Assembly: GCA_009911175.1 (NCBI GenBank)
Contig: QXWX01000014.1
Span: 32,152 to 96,151, forward strand
Origin: Lachnospiraceae bacterium
GTDB lineage: Bacteria > Bacillota_A > Clostridia > Lachnospirales > Lachnospiraceae
DNA length: 64,000 nt
Direction of reading: 5' to 3'
Each line of letters opens with the position of its first letter. Position 1 is the first letter of the stretch. The position numbers were made by a program, and so were the translations under genes. The notes beneath the pieces are model-generated. The model was not told the DNA's origin. It was given only the letters and a program-made list of their open reading frames with translations, and did no database searches. Shown piece after piece: positions 35,286 through 44,216 of this stretch.

Positions 35286-36506
35286 TTATTTTTCCACTTC
35301 CTGCATCTTCATTGCGCGGACCTTCAGCGGAAGTCCGAACAGATTGATAAATCCGTCTGCGTCGTGGTGGTCATACAGGTCGCCGGTGGTAAAGCTTGCA
35401 AGGGATTCGCTGTATAAGGAATAGGGGGAGGTCTCGCCTGCCTTGATGATGTTGCCCTTGTACAGCTTGAACTTCACTTCTCCGGTCACATATTGCTGTG
35501 TCACGTCAACGAATGCCTGGATCGCTTCCCGCAGAGGGGTAAACCACTTTCCCTCGTATACGATCTGCGCGAACTTATTTCCCAGATCCTTCTTCGCTTC
35601 ATAGGTTGCGCGGTCAAGCACCAGCTCTTCCAGCTGCTGATGCGCTTCCATAAGGATAGTTCCGCCGGGTGTCTCATAGACGCCCCGGGACTTCATGCCT
35701 ACTACACGGTTTTCCACGATATCCACGATTCCGATGCCGTGCTTTCCGCCCAGGGCATTCAGCTCGGTGATGATCTCGGAGACCTTCATTTCTTTTCCGT
35801 TCAGGCTCTTCGGAACACCTGCTTCAAAGGCCATGGTCACATATTCGCCTTCATCCGGAGCTTTTTCCGGGGATACGCCGAGGACAAGCAGGTCATCGTA
35901 ATTGGGTTCATTTGCCGGGTCTTCCAGTTCCAGTCCTTCGTGGCTGATGTGCCACAGGTTGCGGTCACGGCTGTAGCTGTGCTTCGCGTCAAAGGGAAGG
36001 TCGATCCCGTGCTGCCTGCAGTATTCGATCTCGTCTTCCCGGGACTGCATGGTCCATACGTCGGTCATACGCCAGGGAGCGATGATCTTGAGATCCGGAG
36101 CCAGTGCCTTGATCCCCAGTTCAAAACGGATCTGGTCATTTCCTTTGCCGGTGGCACCGTGGCAGATGGCGGACGCGTTTTCCTTGCGCGCGATCTCTAC
36201 CAGACGCTTTGCAATGACCGGGCGGGCCATAGAGGTTCCCAGCAGATATTTATTTTCGTAAACAGCGCCTGCCTTAACACAGGGCATGATGTACTCGTCG
36301 CAGAATTCGTCAATGATATTTTCGATATATAATTTGGACGCGCCGGACAGCTTCGCGCGCTCTTCCAGTCCGTCCAGTTCCTCTCCCTGCCCGCAGTCGA
36401 TACAGCAGCAGATGACCTCATAATCGAAGTTTTCCTTTAACCAAGGGATGATCGCGGTGGTGTCAAGACCTCCGGAATACGCCAGTACCACTTTTTCTTT
36501 GCTCAT
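35286..36506 (-). CDS. argG: Argininosuccinate synthase
   Basis: 406 aa. It joins citrulline and aspartate at the expense of ATP in arginine synthesis. The N-terminal PP-loop is AYSGGLDTT (residues 9-17), and [15 protein letters not shown] with [17 protein letters not shown] are family signatures. GGAGGCAATC precedes the ATG on the minus strand. No argH follows. The leader includes a family B palindromic repeat between promoter and start codon, and an ArgR-like box lies further upstream. Confidence 0.97.
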   Translation of the reverse strand: MSKEKVVLAYSGGLDTTAIIPWLKENFDYEVICCCIDCGQGEELDGLEERAKLSGASKLYIENIIDEFCDEYIMPCVKAGAVYENKYLLGTSMARPVIAKRLVEIARKENASAICHGATGKGNDQIRFELGIKALAPDLKIIAPWRMTDVWTMQSREDEIEYCRQHGIDLPFDAKHSYSRDRNLWHISHEGLELEDPANEPNYDDLLVLGVSPEKAPDEGEYVTMAFEAGVPKSLNGKEMKVSEIITELNALGGKHGIGIVDIVENRVVGMKSRGVYETPGGTILMEAHQQLEELVLDRATYEAKKDLGNKFAQIVYEGKWFTPLREAIQAFVDVTQQYVTGEVKFKLYKGNIIKAGETSPYSLYSESLASFTTGDLYDHHDADGFINLFGLPLKVRAMKMQEVEK

Positions 36507-36549
36507 GTTGATTGCCTCCTGATCCTTTTTATCGTTTAAGCGAATTTTG

Positions 36550-36620
36550 GGCTACATGCCATACTCCGGCCGATCACCACGATTGATTGGCCGGGAGGAT
36601 GCACATAAAACCTGTAACAA
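36550..36620. repeat. Palindromic repeat family B, short copy
   Basis: CCGGCCGATCACCACGATTG (36566-36585) continues into ATTGGCCGGG, then GAGGATGCACATAA and CCTGTAAC. It aligns with both ends of the longer copy at 50699-50845 but lacks about 75 internal bases. It lies inside the argG 5' leader. Confidence 0.65.
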
Positions 36621-36638
36621 TTTTTGATAACATCCAAT

Positions 36639-36667
36639 ACTATACACCACGAATTATAATTATGCAA
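36639..36667 (-). promoter_or_regulatory. Promoter of argG
   Basis: On the minus strand TTGCAT (36662-36667), 17 bases, TATAGT (36639-36644). The transcript would carry a leader of about 125 bases containing the family B hairpin. Confidence 0.6.
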
Positions 36668-36712
36668 GAGAAAATGTAATAAAAATGAAAATATACATAA
36701 TTTGTGTAAGAT

Positions 36713-36730
36713 GATGAATAAATATACGTC
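36713..36730. promoter_or_regulatory. Possible ArgR box
   Basis: GATGAATAAATATACGTC resembles the ARG-box half-palindrome TGAATAAAAATTCA with two or three mismatches. It lies about 50 bases upstream of the argG -35. The surrounding DNA is very AT-rich, so chance matches are likely. Confidence 0.3.
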
Positions 36731-36803
36731 ATATACAATAAAAATGCATAAAATAAAACTTCAGACCAGTGAATGAGATTCTAGCTGGAAAGCGTGAAAA
36801 CGC

Positions 36804-36833
36804 TTGACATTTTTATCTTGACATGTGTATAAT
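36804..36833 (+). promoter_or_regulatory. Strong promoter of the TetM-like/NYN gene
   Basis: TTGACA (36804-36809), an 18-base spacer and TATAAT (36828-36833), both perfect hexamers. AGCGTGAAAACGCT (36791-36804), an inverted repeat, abuts the -35 and could be an operator. Confidence 0.85.
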
Positions 36834-36839
36834 GAAAAC

Positions 36840-36998
36840 GCAAAAGAAATGGACGTAGTCCTGCTTAGTGGACGACTCAAAATAGGTGTTTCCCTACCAA
36901 GTGGGACAGAAATAGCCGCTGAAAAGCGGCTATTTTCAAAGGAGATAGAAGATTTAAAATGTATGTATTACAATAAACGATAGAAAGGGGCATTTTCG
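36840..36998 (+). promoter_or_regulatory. Structured leader, probable attenuator, of the TetM-like/NYN gene
   Basis: A leader of about 160 bases. Mutually exclusive pairings are visible: GGAC (36850s)/GTCC/GGAC and TAGG/CCTA versus TCCC/GGGA (about 36882-36906). A strong stem follows, AAATAGCCGCT/AGCGGCTATTT (36910-36936), ending in TTTTC like a terminator. A five-codon frame (ATG TAT GTA TTA CAA stop, 36959-36976) lies between that stem and the gene. Translation-coupled attenuation is known for tet(M)-type genes; here it is an inference. Confidence 0.6.
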
Positions 36999-39803
36999 AT
37001 GGAAGAAACATCGGAAAATAGACCAAAAAAACCTATATGCATCGCCTTGCTGGCCCATGTGGACGCAGGGAAGACGACCCTGTCAGAGGGGCTTCTTTAT
37101 ACAAGCGGAGCCATACGGAAGCTGGGGCGGGTAGACAATAAGAACGCGTTTTTGGATACCTTCGAGCTGGAACGGGAAAGAGGGATCACGATCTTCTCCA
37201 AGCAGGCGGTCTTTCCGGTGGAGAATCTGGAGGTGACGTTGCTGGACACCCCGGGGCATGTGGATTTTTCCGCGGAGATGGAACGTACCCTGCAGGTATT
37301 GGACGCGGCGGTTCTGGTGGTCAGCGGGGCGGATGGCGTACAGGGCCACACGGAGACCTTGTGGCACCTGCTTTCCAGATACCAGGTGCCGGTCTTTTTG
37401 TTTGTCAATAAGATGGATCAGGAAGGAACAGACGCCGCGAAGCTGATGGAGGAGCTGAAAAAGAGGCTGGATGAAAACTGTGTGGATTTCAGCGGCTGCC
37501 CGGAAGCATTTTTTGAAAATATCGCCATGTGTGATGAATCGGTACTGGATGCGTTTCTGGAAACCGGAACCGTATCCGACAGGGAGATTCGGAAGCTGAT
37601 CTTAGAAAGAAAATTATTTCCCTGCTTTTTTGGCTCCGCATTGAAGCTGTCCGGGGTGGAGGCATTTTTAAAAGCACTTTCTCGATATGCTCCCATCCGG
37701 TCTTATCCGGAAGCGTTCGGCGCAAAGGTTTATAAAATATCCAGGGATGACCAGGGAAACCGCCTGACTTACCTGAAAGTTACGGGAGGCAGGCTGCGGG
37801 TGAAGGATTTGCTGACCAACCGGAGAATGGCAGGGGCAGACGCTTCCGGCGAGGAAAAGAATGCGAAGAGGGCGAAAGAAGCGCGTCCGGAGATCCACGG
37901 CTCAGAGGGCGAAAAAGACATCTGGGAGGAAAAGGTGAACCAGATCCGCATCTATTCCGGCGCGAAGTTTGAGACTGCAGAGGAGGTCCGTGCGGGAACG
38001 GTCTGCGCCGTGACCGGGCTGACGAAAACATTTCCCGGGGAGGGCTTAGGGATCGAGGCGGAGTCGGGAATGCCTGTTCTGGAGCCGGTTTTGACCTACC
38101 AGATCCAGCTTCCGCCAGACTGCGACGTTCCTGTGATGCTGAGACATCTCCGGCAGCTGGAAGAAGAGGAGCCTCTGCTGCACATCGTATGGAATGAAGC
38201 TCTGGGAGAGATCCATGCCCAGCTTATGGGGGAAGTGCAGATTGAGATCTTGAAGCGCCTGATCCTGGAACGGTTCCATGTATCGGTGGAATTTGGGGCG
38301 GGAAACATTGTATACAAAGAAACAATCTCAGATACGGCGGAAGGCGTGGGGCATTTTGAACCGCTGCGGCACTATGCGGAGGTGCATCTGCTGCTGGAAT
38401 CGGGAGAGCCGGGGAGCGGCCTGCAGTTCACATCTGCCTGCAGCGAGGATGTGCTGGATCGGAACTGGCAGCGGCTGATCCTGACCCATCTGGAAGAAAA
38501 GGAACATGTGGGCGTGCTGACCGGCTCGGCCATCACGGATATACGGATCACATTGGCGTCCGGACGGGCTCATTTAAAGCATACGGAGGGCGGGGATTTC
38601 CGCCAGGCCACTTACCGGGCGGTGCGGCAGGGACTCAAAAAGGCACAGAGCATTTTACTGGAGCCGTATTACGATTACCGGCTGGAGGTGCCCCGGGATA
38701 CGGTGGGACGTGCCCTGTCGGATCTTCAGCGGATGCATGGAACCTTCGGCACGCCGGAGCAGGATGGGGATACGGCGGTCCTGGAGGGTGCGGTTCCGGT
38801 CGTGAATATGCGGGATTACCAGACCGAGCTGGCCGCCTATACGAAGGGCAGAGGAAGATTGTCCTGCAGTTTGAAAGGATATTTGCCCTGCCACAATGCG
38901 GAAGAGGTGATCGAGAATATCGGATACGATCCGGAGCGGGATCTGGAAAATCCGACAGGCTCCGTCTTTTGTGCTCATGGAGCTGGATTTGTGGTACCAT
39001 GGGACCAGGTGGAGGAGCATATGCATCTGGAGAGCGTACTGCAGAAAAAAGAAGCGCCCGAAGGAGCGCAGGTGGAGGTGGTTCCCAGACGGCAGCCGGT
39101 GAGGGAGTATACTCTGTCCCTGGAGGAGGAGAGGGAGCTGGACCGGATGGCCGAGGCTTCCAGGAGAAGGGCGGCGCAGGCACAGAAAAAAGTTTCTTAT
39201 GCCGGAAAAACATTTACCTGTTCGAAAACAAATGCGCCGGGAACGCAAAGAGACAGGACGGCGGAGAAGAAATCGGAGAAACGAAAAGAATATCTGCTGG
39301 TTGACGGATACAATATTATTTTTGCGTGGGAAGAGCTTCGGGAGCTTGCGGAAATCAACATCGACGGGGCCAGAGGAAAGCTGATGGACATCCTGTCCAA
39401 TTACCAGGGGATAAAAAAATGTACGGTGATCCTAGTGTTTGACGCCTATAAGCTGGAAGGATTTCAGGGAGAGGTCCAGCGGTACCATAATATTTATGTG
39501 GTCTATACGAAGGAAGCGGAGACCGCGGATCAGTATATCGAGAAGACGGCCCATGAGATCGGGAGAAAATATCATGTGACGGTTGCTACCTCGGACGGCA
39601 CGGAGCAGGTGATCATCCGGGGACAGGGATGCAGCCTTCTTTCCGCCAAGGAGCTGCGGGAAGAGGTGGAGTTTGTGAACCGGGAGCTTCGGAAAGAGTA
39701 CTTAAACCGGCCGGGGCATGACAGAAATTATCTGTTTGACTGGCTGGATGAGGGGACTGCCAGGAAGATGGAAGAGGTCCGGCTTGGAAAAAAGGAGACA
39801 TAA
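36999..39803 (+). CDS. TetM/EF-G-like ribosomal GTPase fused to a YacP/Rae1-type NYN ribonuclease domain
   Basis: 934 aa, about 300 longer than TetM. The GTPase domain has G1 AHVDAGKTT (19-27), RERGITI, G3 DTPGH and G4 NKMD. Domains II-V follow as in ribosome protection proteins, with LLEPYYDYRLEVP and LKGYLPCH near their end. At the domain IV tip, where Tet(M)/Tet(O) carry a YSP motif, this protein has HLKHTEGGDFR (525-535), so true tetracycline resistance is doubtful. A charged linker (about 695-760) leads to an NYN domain beginning LLVDGYNIIFAW, with conserved acids D769, D815, D844 and D866, as in the A-site ribonuclease YacP/Rae1. It likely binds the ribosomal A site and cleaves mRNA there; that is inference. 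Confidence 0.9.
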   Translation: MEETSENRPKKPICIALLAHVDAGKTTLSEGLLYTSGAIRKLGRVDNKNAFLDTFELERERGITIFSKQAVFPVENLEVTLLDTPGHVDFSAEMERTLQVLDAAVLVVSGADGVQGHTETLWHLLSRYQVPVFLFVNKMDQEGTDAAKLMEELKKRLDENCVDFSGCPEAFFENIAMCDESVLDAFLETGTVSDREIRKLILERKLFPCFFGSALKLSGVEAFLKALSRYAPIRSYPEAFGAKVYKISRDDQGNRLTYLKVTGGRLRVKDLLTNRRMAGADASGEEKNAKRAKEARPEIHGSEGEKDIWEEKVNQIRIYSGAKFETAEEVRAGTVCAVTGLTKTFPGEGLGIEAESGMPVLEPVLTYQIQLPPDCDVPVMLRHLRQLEEEEPLLHIVWNEALGEIHAQLMGEVQIEILKRLILERFHVSVEFGAGNIVYKETISDTAEGVGHFEPLRHYAEVHLLLESGEPGSGLQFTSACSEDVLDRNWQRLILTHLEEKEHVGVLTGSAITDIRITLASGRAHLKHTEGGDFRQATYRAVRQGLKKAQSILLEPYYDYRLEVPRDTVGRALSDLQRMHGTFGTPEQDGDTAVLEGAVPVVNMRDYQTELAAYTKGRGRLSCSLKGYLPCHNAEEVIENIGYDPERDLENPTGSVFCAHGAGFVVPWDQVEEHMHLESVLQKKEAPEGAQVEVVPRRQPVREYTLSLEEERELDRMAEASRRRAAQAQKKVSYAGKTFTCSKTNAPGTQRDRTAEKKSEKRKEYLLVDGYNIIFAWEELRELAEINIDGARGKLMDILSNYQGIKKCTVILVFDAYKLEGFQGEVQRYHNIYVVYTKEAETADQYIEKTAHEIGRKYHVTVATSDGTEQVIIRGQGCSLLSAKELREEVEFVNRELRKEYLNRPGHDRNYLFDWLDEGTARKMEEVRLGKKET

Positions 39804-39855
39804 AGCGAGAATAAGGAATCGCGCGGCTTGCCCATAGGCGAAGAGGAGGATGATT

Positions 39856-40374
39856 ATGAAGGTACTGGTAGTGGTAGACATGCAGAAAGATTTTATTGAC
39901 GGCGCGCTGGGAACGCCGGAGGCGGTGGGGATCGTGCCCCGGGTGATCCAAAAGATCCGGGAGTTTGACGGATTGGTGATCGCCACTAGGGACACCCACG
40001 AGGAGGATTACCTGGATACCCAGGAGGGGAAAAAGCTCCCGGTCAGACACTGCATCCGGGGGACAGACGGGTGGGAGATCCACCCGGAGATTCAGATGCT
40101 GCTTACGGAAGAACCCATTGACAAGCCTACCTTTGGAAGTGCGGAGCTGGGACAGATGCTGAAAGCACGTCAGGATACCGGGGAGACTATAGAGGATATT
40201 ACTCTGATCGGGCTGTGTACGGATATCTGTGTGATCTCCAATGCACTGCTTTTGAAGGCTTATCTGCCGGAGACACAGGTTTCTGTGGATGCTTCCTGCT
40301 GCGCCGGAGTGACGCGGGAGAGCCATGAGCAGGCGCTGAATGCCATGAAAATGTGTCAGGTGGAAATTGTCTGA
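39856..40374 (+). CDS. Isochorismatase-family cysteine hydrolase (nicotinamidase-like)
   Basis: 172 aa from ATG 39856, six bases after AGGAGG; the ATG at 39850 overlaps that site. The catalytic triad appears as Asp8 (VVVDMQKDF), a Lys in the middle region and Cys125 (GLCTDICVISNALL). RHCIRGTDGWEIHPE resembles the metal-site region of nicotinamidases. The likely reaction is hydrolysis of nicotinamide or a related amide in NAD salvage; other isochorismatase-fold substrates cannot be excluded. It lies 52 bases after the TetM-like gene and could be co-transcribed. Confidence 0.88.
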   Translation: MKVLVVVDMQKDFIDGALGTPEAVGIVPRVIQKIREFDGLVIATRDTHEEDYLDTQEGKKLPVRHCIRGTDGWEIHPEIQMLLTEEPIDKPTFGSAELGQMLKARQDTGETIEDITLIGLCTDICVISNALLLKAYLPETQVSVDASCCAGVTRESHEQALNAMKMCQVEIV

Positions 40375-40463
40375 AGAAGCAGGCAGGCTTGATTGCTTCT
40401 TCAAAATAAATGCTGAAGACGGAACTTCTATATTGAAAGAGAGAATGAACAGGAGAGAAACAA

Positions 40464-41642
40464 ATGGAAAATTTTAATTATTACACACCTACAAAAGTGG
40501 TATTCGGAAAAGAAACGGAGCAGCAGACCGGACAGCTCGTGAGGGAATGCGGATGCCGGAAGGTGCTGGTCCACTACGGAAGCGGCAGCGTGAAAAAAAG
40601 TGGTCTGCTGGATCGGATCTGCAGGTCTCTGGATGAGACGGGGGTGGATTATGTGACTCTGGGAGGCGTGGTCCCCAATCCCAGGCTTTCCCTTGTCTAT
40701 GAGGGGATCGGTCTGTGCCGAAAGGAAAACGTAGACTTTATCCTTGCGGTGGGCGGGGGCAGCGTCATTGACTCTGCGAAGGCCATCGGGTACGGTATGG
40801 CAAATGAAGGAGACGTGTGGGATTTTTATGCCAAGAAACGGATGCCGCAGGGATGCCTGCCTCTCGGCGTGGTCCTGACCATTGCCGCGGCCGGTTCCGA
40901 GATGAGCAATTCCTCCGTCATTACAAAGGAAGAGGGATGGGTCAAACGGGGCTGCAACAGTGATTTCGCGCGGCCGAGGTTTGCGGTCATGAACCCGGAG
41001 CTGACCATGACGCTGCCGGCTTACCAGACCGAAAGCGGCTGTGTGGATATCATGATGCATACCATGGAGCGTTATCTGAATCAGTCGGAGAACATGGAGC
41101 TCACAGATGGGATCAGCGAATGCCTGATCCGTACGGTCATGAAGAATGCCAGGATCCTGCTGGAAGATCCACGGAATTACGAAGCGAGAGCGGAAGTGAT
41201 GTGGGCGGGAAGCCTGTCCCACAATGGACTGACCGGCTGCGGCACGGATGGAGGAGACTGGGCTTCCCACCAGCTGGAGCATGAGCTGGGCGGCATGTAT
41301 GACGTGGCTCACGGAGCAGGTCTGGCTGCCGTATGGGGGAGTTGGGCAAGATACGTGATGAACGCAAGGCCGGACCGGTTCGCGCGGTTCGCGGTGCGGG
41401 TGATGGGCGTAAAAGACACCGGAGATGCGATGGAGACTGCGGAAAAGGGCGTTCAGGCGATGGAGGAATTTTATCGTTCCATACAGATGCCCACCAGCCT
41501 GAGAGAGCTTGGGGTGGATCCTGCGGAAGAAGAGCTGCGGGAGATGGCAAGAAAATGCAGCTTCGACGGCGGCAGGACCATCGGCTGTGTGAAGAAGCTG
41601 AATCAGGAGGATATCTACCGAATCTATCAAAACGCGCGGTAG
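40464..41642 (+). CDS. Iron-containing alcohol dehydrogenase (butanol dehydrogenase-like)
   Basis: 392 aa group III alcohol dehydrogenase. The Rossmann-like part has KVLVHYGSGSVKKSG and AVGGGSVIDSAKAIGYG. The metal-binding C-terminal domain has DIMMHTMERY, HQLEHELGG and DVAHGAGLA, supplying the His ligands for Fe or Zn. The order fits NAD(P)H-dependent BdhA/YqhD-type reductases of fermentative clostridia, which reduce aldehydes to alcohols. AGGAGAG precedes the ATG. Substrate not determined. Confidence 0.93.
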   Translation: MENFNYYTPTKVVFGKETEQQTGQLVRECGCRKVLVHYGSGSVKKSGLLDRICRSLDETGVDYVTLGGVVPNPRLSLVYEGIGLCRKENVDFILAVGGGSVIDSAKAIGYGMANEGDVWDFYAKKRMPQGCLPLGVVLTIAAAGSEMSNSSVITKEEGWVKRGCNSDFARPRFAVMNPELTMTLPAYQTESGCVDIMMHTMERYLNQSENMELTDGISECLIRTVMKNARILLEDPRNYEARAEVMWAGSLSHNGLTGCGTDGGDWASHQLEHELGGMYDVAHGAGLAAVWGSWARYVMNARPDRFARFAVRVMGVKDTGDAMETAEKGVQAMEEFYRSIQMPTSLRELGVDPAEEELREMARKCSFDGGRTIGCVKKLNQEDIYRIYQNAR

Positions 41643-41734
41643 GCGGTTCGGTACAGGGGTGTATATTTCCTGTGCCGTCTATCAAAGATACCAGCTGCAT
41701 GGTTGGAAAAAATAGAGGAACCATTGGAGAAATC

Positions 41735-42655
41735 ATGGACAGAAAAGAAATCTTACGGCAAAAGAAACGGATCGTGATCAAGGTAGGCACCACGACGATC
41801 ACGTATGAAGAAACGGGAAACATCAATCTGGAGAAGCTGGAAAAATTTGTGCGGATCCTGATCAACCTGAGGAACAAGGGGAAGGAAGTGATCGTCGTCT
41901 CTTCCGGCGCGGTGGGAGTCGGCAGGGCGGCTCTGGGGCTTGACAAGCGGCCGGATACGGAGGCGGCCAAGCAGGCCTGCGCGGCGGTGGGCCAGGCCAG
42001 GCTGATGATGATCTATGAAAAGCTGTTTAATGAATACAGCCAGCTTACGGCACAGGTCCTGCTGACGAAGGAATCGGTCACCAATGAGGAATGCCGCAAA
42101 AACGCGAAGCGTACCTTTGACGAGCTGTTCCGCATGAATGTGGTACCTATCGTCAATGAGAATGACGCCATTTCCGTGGATGAGCTGGCGTATGGAAACT
42201 TCGGGGATAACGATACGCTGGCGGCGAATGTGGCGGAGCTTGTGAAGGCGGACCTGCTGATCCTGATGTCGGATATCGAGGGGCTGTATACGGACGATCC
42301 GAGGCAGAATCCCCATGCCCGCTTTATCCATACCGTAGTGAAGATTGATGAAAAGCTGGAGAATATGGCCAAGGGCTCTTCCAGCGATTTCGGGACCGGA
42401 GGGATGTCTACCAAGGTCAACGCGGCCAAGATCGTGACCGGTTCCGGGGCGGATATGGTGATCGCCAGCGGGGACAATATATATGCCATCAATGATATTA
42501 TGGCGGGAAAAAAGATCGGAACCTTATTTTTGTCGAGGGAGCATGGAAAAGCCGTGGAGGATGAGCTGTCACCGGAGCGGCCGCAGTTTCGGCGGAAGTC
42601 GAAGAAGGCCCGTAAAGCGGAAAACCAGAGCGGGCCGGAGATAAAAGATTTCTGA
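41735..42655 (+). CDS. proB: Glutamate 5-kinase
   Basis: 306 aa from ATG 41735 behind GGAG; the open frame extends far upstream over the alcohol dehydrogenase gene without a site. It phosphorylates glutamate for proline synthesis. Signatures are KRIVIKVGTTT, VSSGAVGVGRAALG, NENDAISVDEL and GTGGMSTKVNAAKIV. The C-terminal PUA domain of many ProB enzymes is absent; instead the last 40 residues are basic (RRKSKKARKAENQ). proA follows after 147 bases. Confidence 0.96.
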   Translation: MDRKEILRQKKRIVIKVGTTTITYEETGNINLEKLEKFVRILINLRNKGKEVIVVSSGAVGVGRAALGLDKRPDTEAAKQACAAVGQARLMMIYEKLFNEYSQLTAQVLLTKESVTNEECRKNAKRTFDELFRMNVVPIVNENDAISVDELAYGNFGDNDTLAANVAELVKADLLILMSDIEGLYTDDPRQNPHARFIHTVVKIDEKLENMAKGSSSDFGTGGMSTKVNAAKIVTGSGADMVIASGDNIYAINDIMAGKKIGTLFLSREHGKAVEDELSPERPQFRRKSKKARKAENQSGPEIKDF

Positions 42656-42668
42656 AAGCAAAATAGAG

Positions 42669-42711
42669 GATTCGACCGGCAAGGGAAATGAGAGCTTTTG
42701 ACGGTCGAATC
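42669..42711 (+). other. Inverted repeat between proB and proA
   Basis: GATTCGACC (42669-42677) and GGTCGAATC (42703-42711) form a nine-pair stem around 25 bases. No T run follows, so an RNA-processing or regulatory hairpin is as likely as a terminator. Confidence 0.4.
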
Positions 42712-42802
42712 ATAGATCAGGAACTGCCGTAAAATACCCAGCACAATCAGAACAGGTGATTTTGTGACAGTCTGGGAATATAAGAAAGGAAGGATGCAGA
42801 AA

Positions 42803-44053
42803 ATGGAAAGCTATATTCAGACACTGGGAATTCGCGCGAAGGATGCCTCACGGCTCTGCGCGAAGCTGGGGACAAAGGAAAAGAACAGAGGACTCCTGGC
42901 GGTGGCCGGGGAGCTGTGTGCCAGGAGCACATATCTTTTGGAAGAAAATGAAAAGGACTTAAGGGCAGCGGAAGAAAAAGGGGTGAAGCAGTCCCTGATC
43001 GACCGTCTCAGACTGACCGAAGAGCGGATCCGGGACATGGCCGAGGGGCTGAAACAGGTTGCGGCGCTGGAGGATCCCATCGGGGAGGTTTTAAGCATGA
43101 AGAACCGTCCAAACGGCCTGCGGATCGGCAAGAGGCGGGTGCCTCTGGGGGTGGTGGGCATCATCTATGAATCCCGTCCCAATGTGACAGCAGACGCCTT
43201 CGGTCTCTGCTTCAAGACCGGAAACGCTGTGATCCTGCGGGGCGGAAGCGATGCCATCCATTCCAACCTGGCGATCACGGAGGTCATCAGGGCGGGCCTT
43301 AAAAAGGAAAATCTGCCCCAGGATGCCATTCTTCTGGTGGAGGACACCAGCAGGGCAACGGTGGGGGAGATGATGAAGCTGCATGGCTACATCGACGTTC
43401 TGATCCCACGGGGCGGTGCCGGACTGATCGCAAATGTGGTGGAGAACAGCACCGTGCCGGTGATCGAGACGGGCACAGGGAACTGCCATATTTTTGTAGA
43501 TGCCAGTGCGGATATCGACAGGGCGGCGGATATCATTGAAAATGCAAAGACCCAGCGCATGGGCGTGTGCAACGCCTGCGAATCCCTGGTGATCCATGAG
43601 GCTGCCGCGAAGGAGGCGCTGCCTCTGATCGCAGAACGGCTGAGAGCGCGCCAGGTAGAGATCCGAGGAGATGAACGGGCCAGGGCGATCGTGCCGGAGA
43701 TCCTTCCGGCATCGGAAGAGGACTGGGGAACCGAGTATCTGGACGCTGTGATCTCCGTGAAGATCGTAGATTCCGCAGAAGAAGCGATCGCTCATATTAA
43801 CCGCTACAATACCGGGCATTCCGAGTCCATCCTCACAAAGGATTATGACAACGCATTGAAATTCCTGGATGAGGTGGATGCGGCCGCAGTCTATGTGAAC
43901 GCCTCCACACGGTTTACGGACGGATTCGAGTTTGGCTTCGGCGCGGAGATCGGGATCAGTACGCAGAAGCTTCACGCAAGAGGACCTATGGGGCTGGAAG
44001 CACTCACGTCCACGAAATATATGATCTTTGGAAACGGACAGATCCGGGAGTAA
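42803..44053 (+). CDS. proA: Gamma-glutamyl phosphate reductase
   Basis: 416 aa, the normal length. It reduces gamma-glutamyl phosphate to glutamate semialdehyde with NADPH, the second step of proline synthesis. Signatures are [42 protein letters not shown] and the catalytic Cys in [13 protein letters not shown]. Start ATG 42803 is chosen for its spacing from AGAAAGGAAGG; ATG 42794 and 42764 are in frame but poorly placed. It forms a pair with proB. Confidence 0.97.
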   Translation: MESYIQTLGIRAKDASRLCAKLGTKEKNRGLLAVAGELCARSTYLLEENEKDLRAAEEKGVKQSLIDRLRLTEERIRDMAEGLKQVAALEDPIGEVLSMKNRPNGLRIGKRRVPLGVVGIIYESRPNVTADAFGLCFKTGNAVILRGGSDAIHSNLAITEVIRAGLKKENLPQDAILLVEDTSRATVGEMMKLHGYIDVLIPRGGAGLIANVVENSTVPVIETGTGNCHIFVDASADIDRAADIIENAKTQRMGVCNACESLVIHEAAAKEALPLIAERLRARQVEIRGDERARAIVPEILPASEEDWGTEYLDAVISVKIVDSAEEAIAHINRYNTGHSESILTKDYDNALKFLDEVDAAAVYVNASTRFTDGFEFGFGAEIGISTQKLHARGPMGLEALTSTKYMIFGNGQIRE

Positions 44054-44059
44054 GGGATG

Positions 44060-44165
44060 TCATTCCAATTCCTTTACAAGGAGAGCCTGGCCCTTGGACA
44101 GCAGGTTTCGGATCAGAAAATCCGCATGTTCTTCTTTGTTTAAATATGGCACGATAACATTTGCG
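44060..44165 (-). pseudogene. Possible minus-strand gene remnant next to repeat
   Basis: The minus strand translates as NVIVPYLNKEEHADFLIRNL, then a Lys/Leu-rich tail ending at a stop codon (44060). The upstream part of the frame runs into the palindromic repeat at 44217 and has no plausible start. It looks like the 3' end of a decayed gene. Family not recognised. Confidence 0.22.
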
Positions 44166-44216
44166 GAAGGAATCAGCAAATTCCAGATTAAAAAAATTGA
44201 ATTATACAGATATTGA

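Noticed and set aside
36840..36998. A known riboswitch class (for example purine, guanidine or ZTP) before the GTPase-nuclease gene
   Set aside because: None of the conserved core motifs of those classes are present; described only as a probable attenuator.
36999..39803. Simple tetracycline-resistance gene (tetM/tetW)
   Set aside because: The protein is about 300 residues too long, carries an NYN domain and lacks the YSP tip motif of domain IV; resistance cannot be claimed from sequence.
40428..41630. 400-codon minus-strand frame opposite the alcohol dehydrogenase
   Set aside because: Shadow frame; the dehydrogenase motifs and ribosome site fix the coding strand as plus.
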